A stretch of DNA of 64,000 bases from a virus. Shown here piece after piece: positions 25,763-33,879 of this stretch. The notes beneath the pieces were generated by a model that worked only from the letters and a program-made list of their open reading frames with translations, was not told the DNA's origin and did no database searches. The position numbers and the translations under genes were made by a program. Positions within the stretch are counted from its first letter, which is position 1. Every line of letters starts with the position of its first letter. The stretch covers positions 33,492 through 97,491 of the IMG/VR virus record IMGVR_UViG_3300028393_000035; one strand, 5' to 3'.

Positions 25763-28459
25763 TTACATAAACAGAGCAGAATCATCAGAATCTGCTTGAG
25801 TTGTTGCAGGAGCAGTACTTGCCTCCCTAACTAGAGACGGAAGTCTCTTAGCTGTCCGCGCCGACTTCTTAAGGCCCGCTGTCTTAACGCGATTAGCGTA
25901 AGCCAGTGAAGCCTCAACAATTGCGGGCGCTGCCTTTTCAAGCTCAGCAACTCTTGCATACTTCTGTGAAGCGTCAAGAATGCCAAGTTCGATCTCAGTA
26001 TCAGCCAGCTTGAAAGCTGACATGATGTGAGCGGTGCTATCATTACCATCACCAAAAGCGTGATCCTTAGAATCAACACCAGTTGGGTAAAATTCCTTAC
26101 TATTCTGATCGTGGTAAAAACTCTTGCTTGAAGGGTCTACTGGATCAGCTTGACGAGTAACCGCGCTATTGCCATCTGGGAAAGTAGCCGTTGGGCCAGA
26201 ATCCTGAGTGGTAATTGCATATGGTCCCTTGTCATCTGTTACACTAATGCGGTCATCGGCCTTACCAATTGGATCGGAAGGCTCTGCACCGCGAACATCT
26301 GATACAACCCATGATGAAGCCTTTGCTGCTGGCTCATGCATTGTAAGAGGCGTAGCGCTATCTGAATTAAATACCTGATAGCTACTTACGTCAGTTACAG
26401 GGTCATGCTGACCAAGTGAGTCACCCTTATCGCCATGGAAAGTATCCGTATGGATAGCTTCAATGTTCTTTGAGTGTTCATCGCCCTGATCAACTTCTAC
26501 TGTCTTTTCATCGCCAGTGCCAACACCGGAAATGCCACCGATATCGGTAACATTAACCTGAGCGTCAGCCTTGGATGCGTCTTCATTTGAAGCTCCACCA
26601 ACGCCACCAGTTCCGACTACATCAGTATTGTAGTCAGGCTTGGCAACAGCCGGTGCGCTTGTCATTGCGTCAGCGATATGTGTTTCCATGTTGTTCCTTT
26701 TTCTGTTACCAGCAGCCGCAAGGAAATCCGATGCGGTGCGAACTGATGATGTGACGGGCTTTTGAGGGTCCTTCACAACATAGTCTTGCGGCTCATTAGA
26801 CGCTGGTGGCGTCTGAACCGGAAGTATTGGTCGTTCAATTTTATTGATTTGTGAAATTTTTGTATCGGATACTGTCCATCCGGCATCTGTTACATGAGAG
26901 AGCGTAGGCAAATTATTAGTATCAACGTCTAAAGTTGATAAAGATTCTTCATTTGCCTCTTCTGATTCGTCATGCCTTTTAGCGGCAGTAAGATCAGGAT
27001 CGCCAAAACCTTCAGGTTCTGCTTCATAACCACAAACGTCGCACTGTGGACCATCCATAATTTCGCCACAAATATCGCAAACCTTATCCTCGCGCAAAGT
27101 ATCTACTTCTTCAGGAGCGCGAGTTTTAGTGATCTGTGGCTTATCATTAGAAGTTTTTTCACTCTTATCATGACCGACCTCTTTGCCAACAACGGATTCG
27201 GCCCAAGAACGACCTGAATCTCCGCCCCAAAGCATCCAAGCAGTCTTCCAAGGTGAGTTGCCCTTGCCGCCATCATCTGGGCGAGTCTTGTCATGACGCT
27301 CAAAGAATGAATGCATACGCTTAACATGATCAAGGCTTAGAGCCTTGCCTGAAGCGATATCATGAGCGCGACCCTTGGTTGCAGATTCAAGACCGTCGCC
27401 AGCCTCGCCAGCTTCAACCATTTCAAGGCCGCGCTTAGCATTGTTCTGTACGGACTCTGGTGGAACAAATCCTTCAGATGAGTTCTTTTCCTGTTTATTC
27501 TTTTTCTTATTCATTGTTGCGTAAAAAACTTCCTTGCCTTTTTCTTCACCATACTGATCAATCATTGAATCGTAAGCCTTCTTAGCAGCACCTGTGCCGC
27601 CAAAGTATTTGTCATACTCACTAATTGGAGCAAATTTATTCATTGAAGCTTCCTTTACATTTGAGCGAACCTCGCGGATAAGAGCAGTCTCATCGGCGGG
27701 ATCAAATACTGCTGAAATCTCAAAGAACTTAATGCCGTAGCAATCCTCATATGATTTCTTTGAAGTTTTATGACCCGTCTCAGGATCGATGTAATCGCAC
27801 ATAGCGCCCTTCATGCGAACATGGTTACAAAATTCATCAGGAGTAGTAGCAGAGTTTTTGCAAATATTGCAAACGGAGCGCTCAACGTCGCATCCCATTG
27901 AGAATCCATCAATGCCGCTCTTAGCATTCTTTGATCCATCAATGATTGCCTTAGCAAGCTTGGGAAATGATTTAGCATCAACTTCAAGAAGAAGCTCAAC
28001 CCAAGTTGGAGGAGTATGATTAGCTGGGGCATCGCGATAATAAGAATCTTTTTGAGCAGCAGTCTTATGATCGTCTACATGAAGCTTGGCATCAACAATG
28101 ACTCCACGGGCGCGTGAAGGATCAGAGTTATGATGATCGACAAAGATTGGCTTGCCAAGGAAAGTAGAAAAACCATACTGATCGCTGGCATTAGCATTAA
28201 CAGTAAATCCGCCAGTAGAAGAAGTATGACGATCAAAAACATCTTGGCCGCCAGCAAGCTCTACTGAGGGCCAACCATCATGATTTTTATTAACCCTTGA
28301 AGAAATGGCACGAATACGAGCGTAAAGATAACCATCTTCAGTACGATAATCCTCAAAAGCAGCAATCTTAGAAAGAGAAGCAGAAGCGTCGCGCTCTGCG
28401 GAACCCTTGATCTCTAAAACTTTGCTAACCTCTAAAGAGGCGTATTTTGTGAATGCCAT
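25763..28459 (-). CDS. Capsid maturation protease fused to a long scaffold-like zinc-finger region
   Basis: Residues about 1-260 resemble HK97-fold prohead proteases: KPIFVDHHNSD (candidate His109/110) and IDGFSMGCD (candidate Ser187), with FFEISAVFDPADETA afterwards. Residues about 195-230 hold extra Cys/His residues. At about 340-430 is a domain ending SPWKTAWMLWGGDSGRSWAE that recurs in phage proteins. A Cys4 knuckle (CDICGEIMDGPQCDVCGYE) lies near 465-485. The remaining about 400 residues are acidic and low in complexity, as in scaffolds. The fusion would let the protease build the prohead and then cut its own tail. 898 residues is far above the usual protease length. Confidence 0.75.
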   Translation of the reverse strand: MAFTKYASLEVSKVLEIKGSAERDASASLSKIAAFEDYRTEDGYLYARIRAISSRVNKNHDGWPSVELAGGQDVFDRHTSSTGGFTVNANASDQYGFSTFLGKPIFVDHHNSDPSRARGVIVDAKLHVDDHKTAAQKDSYYRDAPANHTPPTWVELLLEVDAKSFPKLAKAIIDGSKNAKSGIDGFSMGCDVERSVCNICKNSATTPDEFCNHVRMKGAMCDYIDPETGHKTSKKSYEDCYGIKFFEISAVFDPADETALIREVRSNVKEASMNKFAPISEYDKYFGGTGAAKKAYDSMIDQYGEEKGKEVFYATMNKKKNKQEKNSSEGFVPPESVQNNAKRGLEMVEAGEAGDGLESATKGRAHDIASGKALSLDHVKRMHSFFERHDKTRPDDGGKGNSPWKTAWMLWGGDSGRSWAESVVGKEVGHDKSEKTSNDKPQITKTRAPEEVDTLREDKVCDICGEIMDGPQCDVCGYEAEPEGFGDPDLTAAKRHDESEEANEESLSTLDVDTNNLPTLSHVTDAGWTVSDTKISQINKIERPILPVQTPPASNEPQDYVVKDPQKPVTSSVRTASDFLAAAGNRKRNNMETHIADAMTSAPAVAKPDYNTDVVGTGGVGGASNEDASKADAQVNVTDIGGISGVGTGDEKTVEVDQGDEHSKNIEAIHTDTFHGDKGDSLGQHDPVTDVSSYQVFNSDSATPLTMHEPAAKASSWVVSDVRGAEPSDPIGKADDRISVTDDKGPYAITTQDSGPTATFPDGNSAVTRQADPVDPSSKSFYHDQNSKEFYPTGVDSKDHAFGDGNDSTAHIMSAFKLADTEIELGILDASQKYARVAELEKAAPAIVEASLAYANRVKTAGLKKSARTAKRLPSLVREASTAPATTQADSDDSALFM

Positions 28460-28488
28460 ATCGCCTCTTAAGTGTGGGATAAACTAAA

Positions 28489-28665
28489 TTATTTAGTTAC
28501 AATATCCCGAATTGACTTTTCTGCGTCATAAGTTAATGACTTAAAGGTAGCCTTGCAACCCTTTTCTTGACGCTCAGGGAGACCCCAAGATTCAATAAGA
28601 CCTAGAACCCGACCCCGAAGAGTATTAAACTCTTTAATAATAATTTCTTCAGAGTCAAGGCTCAT
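28489..28665 (-). CDS. Small helical protein (58 aa)
   Basis: A 58-codon frame starting 1 nt after the stop of the upstream gene (TAA-A-ATG), so translation is probably coupled. The product contains LIESWGLPERQEKGCKATFK and looks like two or three helices. Codon use and the tight spacing support a real gene. I do not know its function. Confidence 0.7.
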   Translation of the reverse strand: MSLDSEEIIIKEFNTLRGRVLGLIESWGLPERQEKGCKATFKSLTYDAEKSIRDIVTK

Positions 28666-28666
28666 T

Positions 28667-29668
28667 TTATCGAGTCACTAAAGCGTGAATATAATCCCCG
28701 TCACGCTTAATGCGAGCAACGCGGAAACCCTTGTAAGTATTTTCAAGCTGAGCCTTAGCCATTCTAATGCTTACATCGCGATTAGGATCGGCCTTGGAGG
28801 CTGTAAATGACATCACTGGGCCTGAAGCTGAAGGTGATGCAGGAGCCATTGCATTTGATCCTGTTGAAGCTCCGCAAGAGCATGGACGACCGGGAGGGCA
28901 AGTGCAGCTTTGACTGGCCATAGGAGCGCCTACTGGACCTGAGGCAGTGCCTGTAGCAGGAGTTGCGGGAGTCATTGGAGCATTAGCTTCGCGCTTGCTG
29001 TCGCAATGCTCGCAAGAACCCTTTTCGCATTCGCCTTCGCAATTAGCAGTCTTAACTGAAGCAAATGCGGGTGAGCCAACAGGGGTCATACCGGGCTTAT
29101 TAGGAACCTCACCGGGCTTAAGCTTTGCGCCAGATCCGGGAGGAAGTGGATCTGGCTTTTTAGGACCCTTAGGTGCAGGTGCAGCAGGAAGATCAGCAGA
29201 AGGACCCTCTGGCATTTCATCCATATCTTCGCCCTTTTCGCTAATTCCAAGAGCATCAAGAAGAAGGTCAATCTTCTTTTCAAGTTCAGCAATCTTCTTA
29301 TCCTCTGAGCGCTCATGCTTTTCTTCATGATCCTCATGCTCATGCTCTTCAATCTCTTCAAGAGGGGATTCGCTCATTTCGTGTTTATCCTCATGAAGAT
29401 CGGCGGGCGATTCATCAATATCTTCAAACGCGCCAGCGGCAGTCTTTTTGCAATGCTGACAACCCTTATCTTCGCAATGCTCGCAAGGCTTTACATCTTC
29501 GCTGGAAGTCTTAGGAACGAGGAGCTTGGCAACCCAATGACCACCTTGATTATGAATGCTAGCAATCTTGGTTCCGGGCTGGAACTGACGATGATTTTGA
29601 AGCGAAAGAAGAGCCTCATTTTGAGTGAGTCCTGAAGCGGACTTAACGATACGGGTTGTATAATTCAT
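28667..29668 (-). CDS. Cys-rich head-region protein with duplicated end domains
   Basis: A 333-residue protein (ATG at 29668; AAAGGAT is 8 nt upstream). Both ends carry a similar small domain: LTQNEALLSLQNHRQFQPGT...HWVAKLLV at the N-terminus and SIRMAKAQLENTYKGF...YIHALVT at the C-terminus. The centre is disordered and includes three Cys clusters (CEHCEDKGCQHC; CEGECEKGSCEHC; CTCPPGRPCSCG), an acidic His/Glu stretch and a Pro-rich region. It is encoded between two other zinc-binding proteins and the protease. A scaffold or internal head role is likely but unproven. Confidence 0.6.
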   Translation of the reverse strand: MNYTTRIVKSASGLTQNEALLSLQNHRQFQPGTKIASIHNQGGHWVAKLLVPKTSSEDVKPCEHCEDKGCQHCKKTAAGAFEDIDESPADLHEDKHEMSESPLEEIEEHEHEDHEEKHERSEDKKIAELEKKIDLLLDALGISEKGEDMDEMPEGPSADLPAAPAPKGPKKPDPLPPGSGAKLKPGEVPNKPGMTPVGSPAFASVKTANCEGECEKGSCEHCDSKREANAPMTPATPATGTASGPVGAPMASQSCTCPPGRPCSCGASTGSNAMAPASPSASGPVMSFTASKADPNRDVSIRMAKAQLENTYKGFRVARIKRDGDYIHALVTR

Positions 29669-29703
29669 CACTTGTTATCCTTTAGATTTAAGTTGTTTTA
29701 AAG

Positions 29704-32655
29704 TCAGCAACCGAAAAGAAAATAATCGGGATCTGAATCGGCATAGTGAGTGCCTTCTAAATTAAGTTTGTCTGCATTGCGAGCTTCGCCATACTCATCA
29801 ATAAGTTCGCGCTGCTGCATTGGAGTGTAATGTTTTCCAGCAACCTTACTTCCAATTTGAATATGAGGTGTTGAAAGGTCAGTTGATTCGCCGGGAACCG
29901 GCACTGGCTTAGAATCCATATTTTCTTCAATGCCAGCAGGATTCTCTTCTGATCCAAAATCAGTTGAAACAAAACGATAACCGTTAAGATCTGCTTCTTG
30001 ACGATCAATTTCAATTGTGGTACGAAGCCCGCCATTAGATTCAATTTCATAAACGATGGAATCGGGCTTAACTTCAACTACGCGACCAACATCTGGAATT
30101 TCATAGTTATGAGCATAAATTTCATACTCTTTACCTTCTTCAAGAGGTTCGCCAGAATCGTCTGCCCAAGTATGAGTAGAATCATCCTCTTCCAATTCTT
30201 CAGGCTCGCTAAAAGAATCAACAGATCCGGGCATAACTTCCATTGGACCTTCATCAAGATTTAAAGCCTGATAAAAGCTAGAAGTTGTGCTTGTATCGGT
30301 TGAAGTACCATCGGAAGGAATTAAGTTTTTATCATTCCATTTATGACCGCATGAACGGCATTCGCATTTACCAGTAGACTGATTTACAACACCAGTAGTG
30401 TGACCATCGCACTTAGGACATGTACTAGCGGCAGAATCAGCAGCATGCTTAAGAATAGATTTAAGCATATCGTTTCTTACGCTAGACATGATTGGAGGCG
30501 GCATTGCACCGGGACCAGCAGGATTAAGATCAGCGGGAGTGGGTGCGCTCATATCAGGAATGCCCGGTGCAGGTCCAGCAGGGCCGGGAGGACCGCCCAT
30601 ACCCATATCTCCACCGGGTGCAGGCGGCATACCGGGTGCGCCCATACCTTGCATTTGCTCTTGCGGACTAGGGGCCATATCTTCAGGTGCAGCATCAAAA
30701 AGTTCATCTTGATTAGCAATCTCTGACCAAATTTTAGTAACTTCTGGATTAGAAGGTTCATTAAACATCATGTTTTCTAATTGAGCAACCTGCTCTTCAT
30801 CAAGTTTTCCAGCTTCAAACATTTCATGAAGATGCTCAATGAATGCATTCTGTTGTTCATCCGTATGAGGACCCTGTGTATTTGAAGCCGTAATTCCTAA
30901 TTGCTTTAAAGTTTTATTCATTTGATTTTGAACTTGCTGTTGAGGGTTTTGTAGATTCCATGTATCAGCTAATGTTTGAACGCTATGAGTAGCTGCGGCA
31001 GGTCCCTTTTTTGCAGTTGCCGTTTCATCTGACTCCGCAGCATGATTTTCGCACAAGCCTCCGGGTCCATCAGCAGGCATGCCGCATTGAAAACAACTAG
31101 GGCCAGTATTTGATTCTTTTTTATTTTTGTCATCAAACATAATTAAAATTTTATTTTCTTCTGGTGGAACCGCAAGATTTAAATATCCGGGAAATTCTGA
31201 TTCTAATCCTTCATGAACCGATTTAATAATTGGATCGTCTAAACCAGATTCATCGGAATTAAAATACTCCATAATTAAGGGAAAGGAATCTACAAATTGT
31301 TGAAGAGCTTTTGATAATTCGTTTGATTCACTAGCAGCAAACTGTCGTTTAATGCGCTCTCTAGCATCATCCTTGCCGCGAGGATCATGCGTCGATCCAA
31401 TTTCATTAACATCAAGCATGTCATAGGCCCAATCATCATTACTTTCATCTGATCTTTGATGAGGATCAATATTTTCAGGATCTTCAATTCTTTTTGTAAT
31501 GCTGGATGGATGCTCGTATTCATCGCCGTAAGTAGCCATCTTGGGCGCAGTATTTTGTCCGATCATATTATAATCAGGACCGCCACCAGTATCACCTAAT
31601 TCACCAACCGCGCCCTCTGCACCTTTAAGCGCTTCATGGCCAGCAATAGCAGGCAGAGCCACTCCTGCTACATCTCCAATTCCAGCAGTACCAGCAGCTA
31701 AGCCAGCAGCAAGTTCAGGAAGTGCGGCAAGCCAAAGTGAAACTTTAACTGATGAAGTTTTATCCAAAGCAGATAAGCTATTTGTCCGGGCTACGTCATT
31801 AATAATATCTGCCATGTGAGGGTCTTCTACTCCAATACGAACATTACCTTGTGTAATTTTTGGTCGAATAACTGACCAATACTCTTTATAAGGGCGAAGT
31901 TTGCCGTTTTCCTCTGGGTTTTCTACCCAAGCGTTAACGGCAATTAAAGCTTCATGTAAATTATCTGTAATACCTTCAGGCATCGGCATAGAATATTTAT
32001 TAACGGCCTCTGTAAGCTCTTTAGAAGGCTCTACAACCTCTACAATATCCCAGCCTAGCTGCTCAACAGGAAAATTATCTGGTTCTTCGTCAAGCCAAGG
32101 CGCTGCCGCAATCTTATTTGTAGATTGATGAGGCTCAGCTTTAGCATTTTCAAAATCTTCAACAACTTGATCCCAAAGCTCTTGATTGTTATCATCTCCG
32201 GGGTCGCTCCAGCTATGCTCGCCGCTATTACGAACAGAGCCAAGCATTTCATCTCTACCCATAGAACGATCAGATCTATCTCCGGGCTTCCACTGATTAT
32301 CTTTTACAGGATGAGTTTCGCCAAGGCCAGCGGGTTCAGTTGCTTCATCAAGCTCGGCGATTTCTTCCCAGTCCATTTTATCCTTAAGCCCAGCAAGAAT
32401 GCCTTCGCCAAGAGGATTGCCGCCTCTATCGTTTGATGCTCCATCAAGGGGAGTATTGCGCTCAGTCATTTCTGAATTAATAGGAGAAGGTTGGCCGCGA
32501 TAAGGACGACCACCTGTGCTAGAGCGCAAATCATAGCCGCATTCAGGGCAGTTATTATGAACGGTTTCAGGCTGAATTTCGCCTTGTTGAAAGAAAGCTC
32601 CGCATTCGGGGCAATCTATTTCGTCGTAGTGGTGCTCAGGACCTTTATGATCCAT
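29704..32655 (-). CDS. Large multi-zinc-ribbon protein of the head module
   Basis: A 983-residue protein, mostly acidic and disordered, with at least three Cys4 knuckles: DCPECGAFF...NCPECGYD near the start, CFQCGMPADGPGGLC near the middle, and TCPKCDGHTTG...CRSCGHKW near residue 760. A short Ala-rich hydrophobic stretch (LPELAAGLAAGTAGIGDVAG) lies at about 315-345. It shares SSV[KR]-type segments with the neighbouring protease fusion. I see no portal or terminase signature. It may be a scaffold or an internal virion protein. Confidence 0.6.
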   Translation of the reverse strand: MDHKGPEHHYDEIDCPECGAFFQQGEIQPETVHNNCPECGYDLRSSTGGRPYRGQPSPINSEMTERNTPLDGASNDRGGNPLGEGILAGLKDKMDWEEIAELDEATEPAGLGETHPVKDNQWKPGDRSDRSMGRDEMLGSVRNSGEHSWSDPGDDNNQELWDQVVEDFENAKAEPHQSTNKIAAAPWLDEEPDNFPVEQLGWDIVEVVEPSKELTEAVNKYSMPMPEGITDNLHEALIAVNAWVENPEENGKLRPYKEYWSVIRPKITQGNVRIGVEDPHMADIINDVARTNSLSALDKTSSVKVSLWLAALPELAAGLAAGTAGIGDVAGVALPAIAGHEALKGAEGAVGELGDTGGGPDYNMIGQNTAPKMATYGDEYEHPSSITKRIEDPENIDPHQRSDESNDDWAYDMLDVNEIGSTHDPRGKDDARERIKRQFAASESNELSKALQQFVDSFPLIMEYFNSDESGLDDPIIKSVHEGLESEFPGYLNLAVPPEENKILIMFDDKNKKESNTGPSCFQCGMPADGPGGLCENHAAESDETATAKKGPAAATHSVQTLADTWNLQNPQQQVQNQMNKTLKQLGITASNTQGPHTDEQQNAFIEHLHEMFEAGKLDEEQVAQLENMMFNEPSNPEVTKIWSEIANQDELFDAAPEDMAPSPQEQMQGMGAPGMPPAPGGDMGMGGPPGPAGPAPGIPDMSAPTPADLNPAGPGAMPPPIMSSVRNDMLKSILKHAADSAASTCPKCDGHTTGVVNQSTGKCECRSCGHKWNDKNLIPSDGTSTDTSTTSSFYQALNLDEGPMEVMPGSVDSFSEPEELEEDDSTHTWADDSGEPLEEGKEYEIYAHNYEIPDVGRVVEVKPDSIVYEIESNGGLRTTIEIDRQEADLNGYRFVSTDFGSEENPAGIEENMDSKPVPVPGESTDLSTPHIQIGSKVAGKHYTPMQQRELIDEYGEARNADKLNLEGTHYADSDPDYFLFGC

Positions 32656-32663
32656 AAGATATC

Positions 32664-33023
32664 CTAGTACTTAACGCTAGCGTCTGATGTACGAGCGTGA
32701 AGCCTGAGAGTAGTAGGCTTGGTGTCTGCCGTACAAACAAATTTTACTCGCCAATATGGAAGAATAATTTGTTCTGAAAAACCAACGCTTCCATTAGCGC
32801 TATGAGTATATGCGGCGGTTTTTGTAAAATTAGAAATATCCCAATTGACTCCATCAGGACTTTGTTCGATATAAAGGCTTCCACCGGTATCACTTGATAC
32901 TGAACCCGTAATAAGATCGTGAGTATCAGTTTTCAAGAAATCTGAAACAAAGGTCTTTTTATTAGTACCACTGTAATCTACAGAAGTAAAAGTTGAACTG
33001 GGGGATGCGCCAATGAATGCCAT
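32664..33023 (-). CDS. Small beta-sandwich virion protein
   Basis: A 119-residue strand-rich protein containing GGSLYIEQSPDGVNWD and IILPYWRVKFVC, a pattern common in short phage head or tail decoration proteins with a jelly-roll or Ig-like fold. It stands between the fibre module and the head module. The leader (33024-33108) contains a weak TTTACA-N17-TACTAA promoter candidate. Confidence 0.55.
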   Translation of the reverse strand: MAFIGASPSSTFTSVDYSGTNKKTFVSDFLKTDTHDLITGSVSSDTGGSLYIEQSPDGVNWDISNFTKTAAYTHSANGSVGFSEQIILPYWRVKFVCTADTKPTTLRLHARTSDASVKY

Positions 33024-33108
33024 TCTATAAGTTATTCTTTCGTATTAGGTTATTTAGTAGGTTAAGTTATTAGTGCTGTAAACTAATACTAATTAAAACG
33101 TACTAAAG

Positions 33109-33879
33109 TTAAGTTTTAAGTGCAATTAATGGTGCAACAGTATCCACGGCACCACCCACAAGAGTCTGACCGGATACTGTTATTGATCTGAACCAACAAT
33201 CAGCAGTTGTAATTGTAGTTCCAAATAAAGATGGAACGTCTAAAACTGAATAGGTTGCAGTTACTGCTTGAGTATTAAAAAATACACCAATCCAATAAGT
33301 TGTACCAGCAGTTAATGTAAGAGTAGACAGCGACCCAGATCCAGTATTTGCACTCAATGTACCAGTAATAATTCCAGTCGTTGATGTTGTAACGCTTATT
33401 GTGCCAGACACCGGCCTAGTTGTTCCGTCAGTAGCGGTAGAAGTAAGTAGTGTACTACCATCAGATGCGTAAACAGTCATGCGAATACTGCCAGTACTTG
33501 TTGGCGCAGTAGCACAATAAAGCGAATAACTAGCAACTGCAATCGTTTTTGTTGGAGTAAATCTAATTGCGCACGACCCTTGCGCACCCAAACCATTGTT
33601 ACCAACAAAACTTTGTTGAGCATATGTCATGGCTGGTCCTACTACATACAAACCCGCGTGAGAATCAATGCCACGATTATCAACATAATTCTTTGTTGCT
33701 GCGTCTTGAGCGGCAGTTGGATCTGTAACATTTGTAATTTTATTAGTATTAGCGGTAATAGACGCAGTTGCAGGACGATTAGTCGCAAGGTTATCCAAAG
33801 TTAAAGCAGTTGACAAATCACCATAAGCAATAGTTCCATCAGTAATGTCAGTACTTGTTGTGTTAGGATTGTAAGTCAT
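33109..33879 (-). CDS. Fibre-type protein with carbohydrate-binding-like C-terminal domain
   Basis: A 256-residue protein. Residues 40-75 hold the fibre motif NKITNVTDPTAAQDAATKNYVDNR, also present in two neighbouring fibres. The rest is a beta-sandwich (SYSLYCATAPTSTGSIRMTVYAS, GTTYWIGVFFNTQAV). Its ATG overlaps the stop of the 910-residue fibre (TAATG). It probably forms the tip of a fibre or decorates one. Confidence 0.65.
   Translation of the reverse strand: MTYNPNTTSTDITDGTIAYGDLSTALTLDNLATNRPATASITANTNKITNVTDPTAAQDAATKNYVDNRGIDSHAGLYVVGPAMTYAQQSFVGNNGLGAQGSCAIRFTPTKTIAVASYSLYCATAPTSTGSIRMTVYASDGSTLLTSTATDGTTRPVSGTISVTTSTTGIITGTLSANTGSGSLSTLTLTAGTTYWIGVFFNTQAVTATYSVLDVPSLFGTTITTADCWFRSITVSGQTLVGGAVDTVAPLIALKT

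Noticed and set aside
28489-28665. Acb2-like anti-CBASS protein
   Set aside because: Size and helical layout are similar, but the residues I associate with that family are not recognisable; left as unknown.
29704-32655. Portal or terminase function for the 983-residue head-region protein
   Set aside because: Its place is suggestive, but it is mostly disordered with zinc knuckles, and no portal helices or Walker motifs can be seen.
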